From positions 124,001 to 188,000 of the forward strand of contig MU400567.1 of NCBI GenBank assembly GCA_022578965.1: a stretch of DNA of 64,000 nucleotides, given 5' to 3'. Positions 12,600 through 25,640 of the stretch are shown piece after piece; the first letter of the stretch is position 1, and every line of letters begins with the position of its first letter. Below the pieces are notes generated by a model that saw only the letters and a list, made by a program, of their open reading frames with translations, did not search any database and was not told where the DNA came from. This DNA comes from Xylaria sp. FL1777. Its lineage: Eukaryota > Ascomycota > Sordariomycetes > Xylariales > Xylariaceae. The position numbers and the translations under genes were made by a program.

Positions 12600-13640
12600 G
12601 CCCTTATTTAAAAATAATCTATTAATTACTTTATGCGTTTTAGCTGTTTTATTAAAAAATCATTAGATTTATTTTTTTTGATTAGCTGCAAGTTAATCGA
12701 CACTTTTTTTGTTTTATTACTTAAGACGCTACTGCAAGGCTTTTTATTTTTTTTTAGCTGCTGCAAGGCTAATAATGTAAGTTTAGCGCTACAAGCTATT
12801 ATGTTGTTTTATATTAGTACGTAAGCGCTGCAAGCTTAGTACAATTATCGTTCTTTAGGATTACTACAAGATTTAACCTATATGCTACAAAATACATCTT
12901 TTTTAACTTTATTAAGCTTACTAAGTCCTAAGTTCATTAGTTTTGCTAACTTTTTTTTTACTATAGTTAGCAATTATTACTTAGTTATAATTAGTAATTA
13001 CTTAAAGTTAATGCTACATTTTACTTTTTAACTATAGCAATTTAGTTTAATTTATTGCTTTATAACATTAGAATTGCTTTTATAATTAAGCACCTTGCAA
13101 CTAAAAAAAGGAGCTTTTTATTACTTCTTTGTTGTTAACCTTTTTAAGTTAAAGCTATCTTTAATATTAGCTAAAAGAATTCTTAATTTATTACTGCTAA
13201 AAAATATAATATTGCTAGCTTATAATAAACTACTAGACTTTTTACGGTTAATTAGCTTATTAAGCTCTTTAATAGCTTAAACTTTTATTTTAATAACCGA
13301 ATAGCTTTTATTATTTAGTTTTTTGTTAAACCAGATTTTTATTTTAATAACTAAACGCCTTTTGTTTTTTAAACGTCCTTTATTAGCTAACTTGCTAAGC
13401 TTTTTGTTAGCTACTGCCCTTATTATAAAAGCTTATTTTTATTTTTATTTGTTTATTAACATAAATTATAAAGTTTTAAACTTTAGCTTTTATAACTAGT
13501 TTAGTAGTAATAAGTTAGCAAGTTAATAGCTAGCTTAACTTTATTAGTAGTTTTATTATATTAGCTACTATAAAAATAACATTTTACTATTAAAAGTTAT
13601 ATTTTTTATTAATATGCTTTGCACTAAAAAAGCAGCTATT
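12600..13640 (-). pseudogene. minus-strand coding relic, unknown, Ser/Lys-rich
   Basis: Read on the minus strand, one frame from about 13640 down to 12600 has few stops, and those are mainly TAA/TAG. It gives a Ser-, Lys-, Asn- and Gln-rich translation, for example AIKELNKLINRKKSSS near 13275-13225, with repeated Cys-Ser and Leu-Gln-Gln words near 12840-12740. This composition fits a low-complexity tail of a gag or transposase. I recognise no family. Plus-strand open stretches here (12633-12824, 13095-13280) are antisense shadows. It could still be chance in biased DNA. Confidence 0.3.
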
Positions 13641-16600
13641 TTTTTAAACTTAAACTAAAAGTTATAAAAGATTATAAAGATAACTTTTATAAAAACAGCC
13701 TAACAAGAAAACCTTAAAGTTTTAAAACAAGCTTTTAAGAATTATTATTTTATTAAGCTAGTTAATACTACTATTATAAATATAAAAGATTTAACTTAGA
13801 TCTTTTAGCTTAAGAATAAATTACTAGCTTAATATTATAACTAGATTTAAAACTTTTTTTGTTAAGCTAAAAAAAAAAATAACTTTAAAAGACCTAGTAA
13901 TACTTAAGCTTAAGCCTTTACTTTAGCTAAAACTACTTTATTTCAAACAGTAATAAGTTGCTTTATTAACAAATTATTAAACTTTTAACTTTAATAAAAG
14001 GCTTTAAAAAACTAAGCTCGAAATGCTAAGTTTTTTTAGCAATGTTATAAAGCTATTTAGAAGTTCTAGCGTGTTTTTAATAAAAAAGAAAAAGTTGCAA
14101 CTAAAAAAGCACATTAGGTTAAAGTTAAAGTTATTTATAAAGCTTTGTAAAATTATAAAAGCTTTATAGTTAAAAAAACAATTGCTTAATACTACTTATA
14201 AATTATAGTAAACTATACTAAATATGCTTTTTAAAGCATAATATAGTATAATTACTTTTTACCACAAACTAGTGCTTACTAGTATTTTGTTATAGTGCAA
14301 TCGTTTATTATAAAACATATAACATGCTTTAGCTATAAATAGCTTAGCTATTATATAAACGTTTGTTTAAATAATAGCATTAGTAAAAGTGTTTGCTTTT
14401 AGTTAGTTTTTTTAGTTTTATACTAGCTTTAGCTTTAACTTTAGCTTTTATTTTAACTTAGGAAATTTTTAGTTTTTGTTTAATTGCTAGCTAAAAAAAC
14501 TTTTAAGCATTTACTAGTTAATAGTACTAAAACGTTAGCTTAAAGAAAAAAGGCATGCTTTTAGTGCAAAAATTATTAACACGTGCAAGTAAAGTGCAAT
14601 ATTTTTTAACTTGTATAGCTTATATAGTAAAAACAAGCTTACTTAAAAGCTTTAATATTTTTACCTACTAAATATTAAAACTAGAAGTATTTAAGCTTAA
14701 AAGTTTAATTAAGATTAGCTTAACTGTTTTATAAGCAGTTTTTCTTAAATAATAAAGCTTTTAACTATAATAATAATAAAGTTTTCGTTATTTTTAACTT
14801 TGTTACTATAAAAGAAATTAAGGCCTTTAATAATGTATAACTAAGTAAAAAGCTAAAGGTTTAAATTTTAATTCTTTAGTTATTACTGTTTAATGCTATA
14901 GGTAAACTGCTTAATAAAAAAAAAAAAAATAGCAATACTACTATACTAGTAAGCTTTTTTTTAAATAATTAAAGAAAAAGGTTTGCTAAACAAAAAAAGC
15001 TTTAGAAGCTAAAAGACTTAAATTAGCCTTTAAAACTTCTTGCTAAAATCAAAGAACGCAAAAGCTATAGCATCTTTAATTACAAAAAACTTCTAAAAAA
15101 AGCCATAGTAAAAGTGTTCTTTATAGATTTGTTTTAGCTAAGTTTTAACTTTAATTATAACTTAAAACATTTGTTCGTTTAAACGTTTAATAAAATAAAG
15201 CGTACTACAAGAAAATATATTAAAATAAAAGATTTTAGTTTTATAAAAGCAAACTTTACAACTATTATTTAATTTATTAAGGCATATTAAGTTACTTTAA
15301 CTATTAAGTACGCTAAAAATAAAACTATAACTAAGCATATTTTACGCAAAAATGCAAGCTAAGCTAATTAAAGCAGCAATATAAACATTATATATTTTAG
15401 CTTTATAAATAAGCTAAAACTACTACAACTAAAAATACGCGATTTAAAACTTAATTGCTTGTTTTTTTTTAATTTAGCAAAAAAAACTAACTTAGTAAGC
15501 AAATTTACCGTTTTTATAATTACTATAAACTTTATTATATGCTTTATATAAGCTATTATATAGCTTAAGGGTAAAAAGACTTTAATACTTTTTATTTTAG
15601 GTTTTTTATAGCTATAAGATATAATAGTAGTTTTTAATATTTGCAGTAGCACTTTTACTATTAGGAATTTAATTGCAAATAAGACTTTAGTTTAAGTTAA
15701 AAGTTTAGTTCTGTTTTTTGCTAGAAAGCATAAGCTAGCTTTAATGCTTAAGCTTTTTAAGCTTAGCATTACATAAAAAAATAAGTCATTTAAGTTAAAC
15801 TCGGAAAAGTTTTTAGATTTAAACTTTAGCTTAAGCTTAAATTTAAAAAACTAAATCTTTAACGAAAACTTAGTTATGTTGCTAAACTAAACCTGCTTAA
15901 TATACATTATTAATCTATATATTTTACTTAGGATTAAACAAAATTATATGCTTTTAGGCTATTTATAACATTTTTTCACAAAAAGGCTTATTAAATATTA
16001 TAAAGTTACTTTACTATTATTTCTCCTAATAATATTAAGCTAAACTAGTTTATTATTTAAAAAGAAATCCCCTTAATTAACTATAGTATAACTAAAGTAA
16101 CCTAAGAAACATTATTATATTAAAAAGCTCTAACTTTTCTACATTAAAATAGATTATTTAAAAGAACCTAATTTTAAAGTTTAAACTATTTAATAAAAGG
16201 ATTTATAAATAATAAGAAACATTAGTTCTTACTTTTAAGTCTTTAATACTTAAGCACTTTAAAATATTATATATGCAAGTATAGCATATATACTAAAATT
16301 GTAGTACGTTATTTATAGCAAACATATTTATTTTAACAAATTTATTTATATATTATGTGTGCTTTAAAGCCGAAGTAAAGCTATAAAACAAATCATAACG
16401 CTAAGTTTAAACTACTATTTAATTATATTAGTTAAAGAAACTAACTAAGCAAATGCTAAATATAAGCATATATAAGTATACTAGTGTAGCAAATAAAAAA
16501 CTTTTTAATTAAACTGCTATACTAGTTTTAGTAGCAAAAGATCAAAATGTAAAAGTATAAAATCTTTAGCTTAAGCTAAGCTTAACTATTAATTATAGCA

Positions 16601-18589
16601 AATTAAAGAAAGATCTCTTTGCAACTAATTTTTTATTTTTTGCAAACGTTTATGCTAAGCTATTAAATCTTTAAGTTAAATGCTTATTTAAGTTTAACCT
16701 TAAATATAGCTATTAAGCTATACTAGTTTATTTAAACTTATATTATATTTTAGCATTTAAAATCTTAGGATTTTTTTAACTATAGCTTACTTATATGCTT
16801 TAAAGATTTTAGTTGTTAAGCTACTTTTTTTTAGAAATAATAAAAATTGTTTTAAGTGCTATACTTTAACTTAACCTAAAACTATTTTTAATATTCTTTA
16901 AAACCTTAAGATTTTTTATTACTACTATAAAGTATATAAATAATATGTTTATTACTTATAAAGCTGTTAAGCTATAGCTTAAATAAATTAAATAGTATTT
17001 TTTCCTAAGGATTTTATAAAAAAAACTTAAACTGTCCTTTTTTAAAGTCATAATTAAATGCAATAAAGTTGTAGCTTTAAGTATAATGTATAAAACCTAT
17101 AAATATATTGCTATTAAGGAAAATCAAGCAGCTTGTTTGCATAAGTGGTTTGCTTTTACAAATTAAACTAAAGTATGTGCTTTTATAAATGCAATTAAAC
17201 TAACTAAAAAGTAGATATATAACTGCTTAAAAATAGCTAAACCATTAAATCGTTTTTAAAGCAATATGCTTTAGTAATAAGGAAACAGTAAAGCACTATT
17301 TTTTAATATTTTATAACGAAAAGCTTTTATTGCTGTTAAAATGCATAAACATATATTTAACTTTCTAGTAAACATATATTTAAACGCATTTAGATATAAA
17401 AGTAAGTGCTGCATTATTTAAACTTAAAAGAAAATACTTAAACTATTGCTATATAATAGTTTCTTATTTACGGTAACTTAGCGAAATTATAGCACTTATA
17501 AAAAAAAGCTTTGCAGTATTATAAAGTTTGCTAAAAAATACGAACGTTATTTTAAGTGCTATATATTATTTGTTATTTATACAAATTATAAGCTTTTAAC
17601 TTTCTTTATGTTGTTATTTAACGTAAAAAGAATTTATGCTAAATAAGCAAAAAAACTTTAGTTTTTTAATGTTAGGATTGTATATATTAAAGGCTTTTGT
17701 AACAAAGTAGCTAATGCTTTGTTTTGCACTTTATTTTTGTTATTTAACTGCAAGAACAAATTCTTTAACCTTAAGCATTTAAACAAAACGTTTTACTTAT
17801 AAGTATAAAAAAATAGCATTAGTAAATATAAGAAGTTTTTTGCAAGTCTAAAGAAGTTTAAAAAAACAAAGATTATTAATTAGCTTGCAAGTTTAAAAAA
17901 GTTCAAAAGAACAAAAATCATTAACTAGCTTACAAATTAAAAGTTAGCTTTATTTAGTAAAAGCAGCAAAGCTAGTTTAGTAGCTAACAAAATATGTTTA
18001 ATATAAAACTAGTTTAATAATAATACAAAATATATGTTCTAAATAAAAAAACTGCTTGCTTTAAAGTATTACTACTTTTCTAAAAAAAACATATAAGAAC
18101 TTTTTATTATTAATAAGCAAGCTTTATTGTTTAACGTTACTTAAATCTTTAAAGTAAATAAAATACTAAATGTAACATTAAAATATGCTAAGTTAAAGTA
18201 GTACACTAATATGTAGTAGTTCTTTACTAATTGCTTAGCTGCTAACAGAGAACAGTTAAGCTTGCACGCACTTGCAGACCGATCTAAGGGATTTAAGATC
18301 ACAAAAAAAAACACCTTTAAATATTACTATTAAGGTGTATAAAAAAAGTGCCTGCTAAAAAGTAACGTTGCACGTGCACTATAACTTGCTTATAATAAAA
18401 AGGGTTATTTCTTTTTAACTATTATATTAAAGCAACTTAATTAAACTATTTATTGGTTTACTATAACATAAAACACTATTAATTACTATTAAAGTTGCTT
18501 ATAATATGCATACTTTAGTTTTGCAAAACTTAAGTTTAAGCTTTAAATTTACTTATTACTATTTTTAAGCCTTTTTAAGTATTAGCTGC
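13641..18589 (+). pseudogene. probable upstream body of Gypsy element IV
   Basis: This 4.9-kb stretch lies directly upstream of the integrase relic at 18.59 kb and has the same strand bias. From about 15300 to 16100 a plus-strand frame has relatively few stops and reads as Ser-, Asn-, Lys- and Pro-rich, as a gag might. I could not find a reverse transcriptase box (YxDD or LNxFTVxDYR-like) in the expected 16.5-18.5 kb, so the assignment rests on position alone. The minus-strand open stretch at 15368-15652 is probably its antisense shadow. Near 17820-17940 a short AAGTTTAAAAAAG-type segment is repeated twice. Confidence 0.3.
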
Positions 18590-19470
18590 AGACTTTATTA
18601 GCTTTTTTGTTTTTTTTTCCTGAGGAAACAAGTACATTTTTTGCATTGTTAACGTTTTTAGCCGGTACAAATAAGCTTTTTTTACTACGCGTTATAATGC
18701 TAAAACAGCTTTAATTATAGTAAACTACTAAAGAACACAAGTTAGCGCTATGCTAGTTGCAATATACTTCGACTTAAGCAGCGCATTTTATTTAAAGAAG
18801 TTTTAAGAAATATTATAAATAAAGGGCGTATATACTTTAAATGCTCCGTTTAAATTTTATAAGAGCATTAGTATTATAGAAATCTTTAATCGGATTATAT
18901 AAACAGTACTTACTAAGCTACATAATTTTTTTTATAGCCCTTTAAAGAACTAAAACTTAAAAGTACCTTTTGCGATAAAAAGTGTTAATTTATAATACAC
19001 TAGTAGTTTAAGCTTTTCTTTTTTTAAAATATTGCATAAATATTTACTAAAGGGAAACTTTAAAGTTGTTTATTCTTTAAAAAATGTTAGCTTTTTTATT
19101 AGCTTTATTATAAAAAGCAGCTTTTTTTTAAATAAAGGTATGCATATATAACTAGTAATAAATCATGTAATACAAATTTAACACTGTTTTAAAACAGTTA
19201 AGTTATATTATAAAAAAGTAAGGGCCTAAAAATAAGCTATTTACAATTATTAAAGCATTTTAATATAACTTAGCAATTATGTAATATTGCTATAGAAAAA
19301 AAAACAAACAAAACTTCATGCTAAATAAAAAGGACCCTTTATAGTTAAATTGTATACTAAACGCTATTTATTTCTGCTTAAAAACCTAAACGGTTTAAAG
19401 ATATGTTATAAATATTACTTAGATATATTAAAGCTATTTGTGCTAAAGATAAGCTACTTAAAGACAGCTA
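18590..19470 (+). pseudogene. Gypsy element IV: integrase relic (DDE core and C-terminal domain)
   Basis: One plus-strand frame carries the retroviral integrase core. It reads IVNVFSRY (first catalytic Asp now AAC at 18651-18653), then IYFDLSSAF (second Asp intact, GAC 18771-18773), then IIEIFNR (catalytic Glu intact, GAA 18879-18881). Further on, YVILL followed by GPFIVKLYTKRYLFLL (from 19332) matches the C-terminal region that ends Ty3/Gypsy integrases (VLLQK...GPF...Y.L..L.G). The spacing and single frame are those expected of an integrase, and stops are TAA/TAG. The enzyme would have inserted element cDNA in the nucleus. No LTR was identified. Confidence 0.75.
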
Positions 19471-20599
19471 AGAACTTTATACTACTGCTATACTAAAGTT
19501 TTTAGAATTAAGTTTTAGCCTAAAAAGCTAATTTAATTTGCATAACAACTTTCTTTATGTTATTAATTTAGCAGTATGTAATATAATACTTAAAATTATA
19601 GCTATATTTTTTAAAGCATGCTAAAAGATTATTTATATGTATTAGTAGTTACGCTTTTATTAACTTTACGTTTTTATACCTTTTTAATATAATTTACGCA
19701 GCAATAAACTATAAGTGTAAACTTAGTATTTTAATACTTGCAGTGAAATTTAAATGCTAGTTTAAGCATTTACATATATATATAATACTTAAAAAGTATT
19801 TATAATAAGCTTTAAGCACTAGTATAAACATATATTTAAGCTTATATTTATATATATAATATACTAAAGAATACTTAAACTTATATTTTTATACACTATA
19901 ATTAAAGAAATAACTTAAACTAAAAGTACACTAAGAAGTATACTTAGCTAAAAGGGTATACTAAGAGATACCTTTAGTTAATTTATTACTTATGCTTTTT
20001 TTTCTTTTTTAACTAAATAAACCTTTTTGCTATTACTGCTGCAAAACTAGCTTTTTAAAGCTTTTTTACTGCTTAATTTTACTAGTTTTGCTTTTATAAG
20101 TACTTTAGCTTATTATTGCTACTTAGAATTTCGTTTATTTAATTTATAACCTTAAACTATTTATAATACTTATTTAGCTAAAAGCATAAAATTGCTTAGC
20201 ATATATATTTATGCTATTTTGCTAGTTTAATAATCTTAATTAAGCAATATATAAAATTTTGTTTTATGTTTTTATAAAAATAAAAAAAGAGAATATACGC
20301 TAAGATATAAATAATAATAAAAATAATAATAATGATGTCTTTAGCTTTATAAATAATTACGAGGTTTAAGCGAAACCTTTTTAAGCTTTGCAGGTTTTAA
20401 AGGTAAAACTAAGAAAAAAAGATTTAAGTTTAAGTATTTAAAAAAGCATATATGTTTTTTGTTTTAATGAGGTTTTATTTAGAGTTAAAGTATTTATGCT
20501 AGCATACAAGCACTAGTTTTACTTTAGGTGCATTTTATTTTAGTTTTAGTAGTAGCTTATATGTTTTTTATATTATTAAAAAGCATTTGTTGCTTTTAT
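19471..20599. other. unassigned AT-rich DNA with short palindromes
   Basis: There is no coding motif. Short inverted words are frequent at 19750-19990, for example AAGTATACTT. The region may include the 3' end of element IV, but no LTR partner was found upstream. Confidence 0.4.
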
Positions 20600-21130
20600 T
20601 TTTAACTTTTTGCTAGTAGCTTGTTGTTTTCCGCTAGCAGCTTTTTTTTTTTTTAATTAAGGGTTTTTATTACTTTTAGCAGTTTAAGTGCTAGTAGTAG
20701 TTTATTTTCCGGGTTATATTTTGCTTTATTTGCGTACTTAGCTATTAAATAAGTTAACTTTTTTTTTATATCTGCAAATTTAACTTTTGCTTGCTATAAC
20801 ATTACTTTTGCTTGCTGCAGCGTTATTTTTGCTTGCTGTGATATTACTTTTGCTTGCATAAATAATACTGACTTTATTAATTTAAATAAAATTCTTTTTT
20901 TTAGTTATTGCTAATGCTACTTTGCTTAGCTTTTTTATTTGCGTAATTATTATTATTGCTATTTCGTTTAGCTTTATTGTTTCCTAGTTTAATTGCTTTA
21001 TTATTTTGCTTAGCTTTTTTATGTTATTTATTATGCTTAATATAGCTGCTGTTTTTATTAAGCTACTTAACGATCTAGATATATTATAAAAAGAACATAT
21101 ATTAGGTTTACAAAACAAACTTAGAGCTTA
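20600..21130 (-). pseudogene. minus-strand coding relic with heptad-like repeats, unknown
   Basis: On the minus strand from about 21060 to 20630 the translation is rich in Ile, Leu, Lys and Gln with regular hydrophobic spacing (LIKTAAILSIINNIKKLSK, then KLNEIAIIIITQIKKLSK), as in a coiled coil. It runs into a 21-bp tandem repeat that encodes a seven-residue repeat. Stops are mostly TAA/TAG at positions that could have been CAA/CAG. A coiled-coil N-terminal part of a retroelement gag or of a transposase is possible. I do not recognise the family, and the frame is not certain across the whole stretch. Confidence 0.35.
20783..20866 (+). repeat. 21-bp tandem repeat, four units
   Basis: Units start at 20783, 20804, 20825 and 20846. 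The shared core is ACTTTTGCTTGC; the unit tail varies by transitions and decays in the last copy. On the minus strand a unit reads as a seven-residue repeat such as QQAKVML. Confidence 0.85.
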
Positions 21131-21367
21131 TAACAGAAAACTTTAGAGCACTTTAAAACTGTAGCTTTTAGTTAAGCAGCATATATAAGTTTAAGCTATT
21201 ACTTAACGATTTAAAAGCGTTATTATGAACTTTATAAAAAAGATTTTATAGAAAAGCAAAAATATTATTAAAAAGGCTCGTAAGGATTAATAGAATAAAA
21301 CTTATATGTGTAAATATAGCTGTTTATTAAAAAAAGCATAAATGCTTTTATGCTTGCCCTAAAGTAA

Positions 21368-21499
21368 TTAAGCAGCTATACTTAATAATAAGTTTTAGCT
21401 TATACTATAGTTAATTATATATTTCTTTAGTTTGTAATTATAGTATAAACTAAACTTTTTTTAATATAACTTTTAATTTCTTAAAGACCTTTGTTTTTT
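21368..21499 (+). repeat. dispersed hairpin repeat, copy B
   Basis: This is the second copy of the repeat at 12439-12596, in the same orientation but about 26 bp shorter owing to internal gaps. It shares TTAAGCAGCTATACTTA, AGCTTATACTATAG, TATAGTATAAACTAAACTT and the terminal TTAAAGACCTTTGTTTTTT. The AGTTTTAGCTTATACTATAG block pairs with the downstream ATAGTATAAACTAAACTTT block. The outer flanks differ from copy A. Confidence 0.65.
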
Positions 21500-24400
21500 A
21501 TTTTATTTATACTAAGGTTTATAGCAAAAAGTTTTAATTATTGCTAGGCTAATAAACAGTGCAAAATCTTTAGCGTTTTTTAAACGCTTAAATTATTTGC
21601 TAAATGTAAGTAGCTTATACAAAATGCTAACCTTTTTTTACGGACCTTTTAGTAAGCATTTACTACTATAATAGCATAAGCCATAAGTAAATAACTTTAT
21701 TTTAACTACTTTAGCATAAATTATTAGTACATAGTATTTATAAATAGTTATAGCTTAGCTTAAATATATATATATATTTAAGTATAGTAGCTATAGTATT
21801 AAAACATTAAGTTTACTTTATTTTATCTTTAATTATAATATATACACATAATAGTAAAGCTTGATAGTATTTGTACTAACCTTAGCTATATAGCAATTAT
21901 AAGGTTTTAAGCTAATATTTAAAAGGCACATATTTGTATACACTTAATAATATTATTATTTAAGCACTATATGCTGCTTTAATTAAGCAGATTTATTTAT
22001 ATCCTTTAACTATTGTAATATTTATATTTTATATATTAACTTTGACTATTTTAAGCTAGCTTTAAGCTGTTTAAACTTTATAAAAGCAATCGTTTTTTTT
22101 ACGAGATAAGTTGTTGTAAGCTTGCTTTTTTTACTTTTTTTAAAGCATAAAAGCTTTTTGATTGCTACTTTAAAACATTAATGTATTAATTTATACGGCT
22201 GCATTTATGTTATGCTTTTCTTTTTGTATTTATTAAGTAATTTTAAAAGCTTTGGTTTAATAGTTAAAGGGTTAAATAAGTTATCTAAATAAGTACTATG
22301 TAAAACCCTACGGCTGCTTTTATTATGTTTATTGTTTATTTACTATTAATATTTTTTGCTTTTATTATTTATTATTATTTTTTCTTTCGATTTGTTTTTT
22401 GTAGTTTTATGTCTTTAAAACACGTTATATAAAATACATTTCTTTATGTTTATTTAATTAATTAGCTATTAACCTTAAATGTGCTTTAGCGTAAAAACTT
22501 TATAAAATAAACAACTTTTTTAATTAGAACATTAATAAAGTAATATAAAAGCTTTGCTTTTTAAATTAATTTTAAATTAATATTTTATTTTTAGACTTTT
22601 TACTTTTTAATTAACTTAAAGCTTGTTTACGTAAGCAAAAAGCTAATAGCTATATTATTTTTATATATTTTAATAAATTAAAGTTATTTAAAAGTCTTAG
22701 TATTAAAACTTTAAAGCATAAAAGCACTTTTAAATATGCTTGCAGCTAGCTTTGTTAGCAAAGCTAGATGTATTAGCACTACTAAACTAATTTTATTGCT
22801 TTAAAAAACGCACCTAAAAGTTTTATTATATTTGCTTATAATTTTGTTACTTTTATAACTACTTTAATGCTTATGCTAACGCTTATGCTTATATTTGCTG
22901 CAACTATTTTTATGCTTAATAAACTAGCTAATTATAAAACGTAACATAATACTTTAATCTTAGTTTTAGTTTTAGTTCTAACTGAAGTAAACATTTATAT
23001 AAAAGCATATACTTTTAATAAAGCGCATTTTATAGTTTAAAGTATTTTAAATAGCTTAAGCATTTAAGAAAACAAGCTGCTTAAACGTATTACTAATATT
23101 GCTGTTAAAAAAAGTATTAAAAAAGCTTACGTATTTAGGTTAATTAATAACACTGTAAACTTATAAGTTAAGCTAGTTATTATTGCTTGCAAAAATAGCA
23201 CTAATTTAAAAAGTATAAAGTAAAAAAATAAAAAGAATTATAACTAATAATACGCAAAACGCTTAAAGCAAAACATTGAAATAATAAAGCTTTTTAATAA
23301 CAATAATATTAATAACTAAGCGTTAACCTAAAAGTTAAAGCTTATAAATAGCATTTTTAATAATAATAGTAGTTGTGATTTAAACATTAAATTTAGTAGT
23401 TAATATACAAATCGTTATATTATTAAAGATAATTAAAAAAAGATGTATAAAATATTTTAATGCTTAGTATTTATTATAAGCTTAAAGCTTTTTAAGTTCG
23501 GCATAAAAATTGCTGCGTATTAGTTATACGCAATATAATAAATGTTAATTTAACAAGCTATGCGTTATACTTAAAATAGCTGCTTAAAAGATGCAATAAG
23601 CTTTAATAAAACTATAAAGGTTTTGTTTATGTTTGTTATATTTGCTATAATTAAGGCTAACTATAAAGAAATGCTTAGCTTTTAAAAAAATAGAGTTATA
23701 ACAAAAAGCTAACAATATTTGCTTTAAAAGCAAAAATTCTATAAGCGCTGCTTTAACTAGTTAAAATTGCTATACTTAATAAAGTGCATATGTGTTATAT
23801 TTAGCAACTTTTATAAAGTTGCAAGCTATATACTTTTGCTACTAATAATTTATATTATACTATTTATAGTTATGTGTTTTTAAACGGCCAAGTTTTATAA
23901 AGTCCTTAATTTAAAGCATACAGTAATAAAATACCTTAAGCTTTTTATATAATATAATAATTATAGCAAAAACTACTAATTATACTATAAGCAAAATTAT
24001 ATATAGTTAATAGTAAAAACTGCTGTTAAAATTAACAATGCTAATAAAAATATATAATTTTTAGTAAGCAAGCAACTAAAATTAAGCAATTAGCTGTTAT
24101 TTTTTAGTTAGTATAGCGCTACTAAGTTTTATGCTATATATAATAAATTAGCAAGCTAAGTTTTTAATAGCTCCAAAAATTATAAAACCGTTATTATAAA
24201 CTTGCTAAGCGTAACTTTTATGTTTTTTAATAAAGCTTATTAGTATAACAGCACGCTAGATAGTTTTATTAACTTTTTTTAATTTTTATGTAACCTTTGA
24301 AATATAAGCGCAAAAAAGCTAGTAGCTTTTATTATTTTTGCATTTATTTCTTTAAGCGGCTTAATTTAACTAGCTAACATAGTTAAGCATATTTTAGTAT

Positions 24401-25079
24401 GCAAAAAAATGCATAAGAAAAATAAGAAAATTAAAAGTGTTAGCAACGCAAACTTAATAAAAGTTGCGCAAACAAAATACTAATATTTTATTAATAACTT
24501 AAATTGTTTTAAAAACGCTAAAATTAAAAAAAAGCTTTAAAATCGCTAAAAAAGCCTAAATAAGCTAAAAAAAGAGCTAGTGCTTTGCTTGTTAATAGCT
24601 TGTTGCTTTATAGATAATTTCAAAAAAGAGCTAATAAAAAACAGTAGTTAAAAAATTATCGTAGATTATATAAACTGTTCGATAGTGAATAGTTTTGCAT
24701 AAAATGCTTTTTAGCGAATAATAGCTAAAGTGCAAAGCTATATGCAATGTTTACTGCAAAAAAGAAAACAAAAATAAAAACAAGGTAGTTAAATAAGTTC
24801 TGAACTAATTTAACAAACTATTAAAGCTGGTTTATTTAGTAGCAGAAAAAACAACAATATTGCGGCTAAAATGAACTAAATATTGCAAAAAGCATAAATA
24901 CGGCTAACCTGTGCTAAAGTGTACTTTTTTTTTGCTTATTTTTTAAATAAAAGGCTTATTAAAAACAGCGATTTATGCTATAAAGCAGTTAATTAGCTTA
25001 AGGTAATAACGTGCAAAGTATACTTTACTAAGGGTTAAAATAAAATAGTTAAAACTTTTGCGCAATTTTTACTATAGTA
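21500..25079. other. unassigned AT-rich DNA
   Basis: Several plus-strand frames between 22.9 and 24.6 kb have moderate stop density and Lys/Asn-rich translations, which suggests an old plus-strand element. I found no integrase, reverse transcriptase, DDE-transposase or helicase motif. A hAT C-terminal dimerisation block was looked for and not seen. Confidence 0.4.
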
Positions 25080-25640
25080 CTACTGCAAAAATCTCGCTTA
25101 ATAATTACTTAGATTTAATTAACTTTGCAAATTTATAAACAATATGCTGTTTTATAGATTATAAGCACTAACTATAAATAACTTAAGTTCTTAAAACAAA
25201 ACAAATATCTGCTATATAATAATGCTTACGTAGTTGCTTTTATTGGCTTTTGTTACTTATATGCTTTTTGTACAATATTATAAAGAAAATGTTAAAGTAG
25301 TACTATTTAATGCTGCAACAAAAAACGATGCAAGCGCTAATAATAATAAGTATAGCTAGAACTAAATTTTAAACAACTTTAATTTGTTATATAATTATTT
25401 GTTTTTAAACAAAATTATTATTTTAACATACCGAATTTATAAAGTAGCACTAAATTTTTAAAAAGCAAACTATTGTATTATAATAAAACTAGTTAAAACA
25501 ATAAATGCTAAAAAGCAAACAGTAGTAAAAATTAACTAACAAGAACAAAAAATAAAATTTATAACTATAATGCTTTATAATAAGCATAACTTTGTAAAGT
25601 TGCTTTGCTTATTCTAGAAAGCAAATTATAAAAAAATATT
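25080..25640 (+). pseudogene. low-stop plus-strand coding relic, unknown
   Basis: One plus-strand frame reads for about 180 codons with few stops and a balanced, protein-like composition. Segments include LLLLAFVTYMLFVQYYKENV, VVLFNAATKNDASANNNKYS and CIIIKLVKTINAKKQT. This is noticeably more protein-like than the surrounding frames, so I believe it was coding. I do not recognise the family. It may be the C-terminal part of a longer element starting near 22.9 kb. Confidence 0.4.

Noticed and set aside
22900..24600. hAT or other DDE transposase on the plus strand
   Set aside because: Moderately open frames, but no catalytic motif, zinc finger or C-terminal dimerisation block could be placed.
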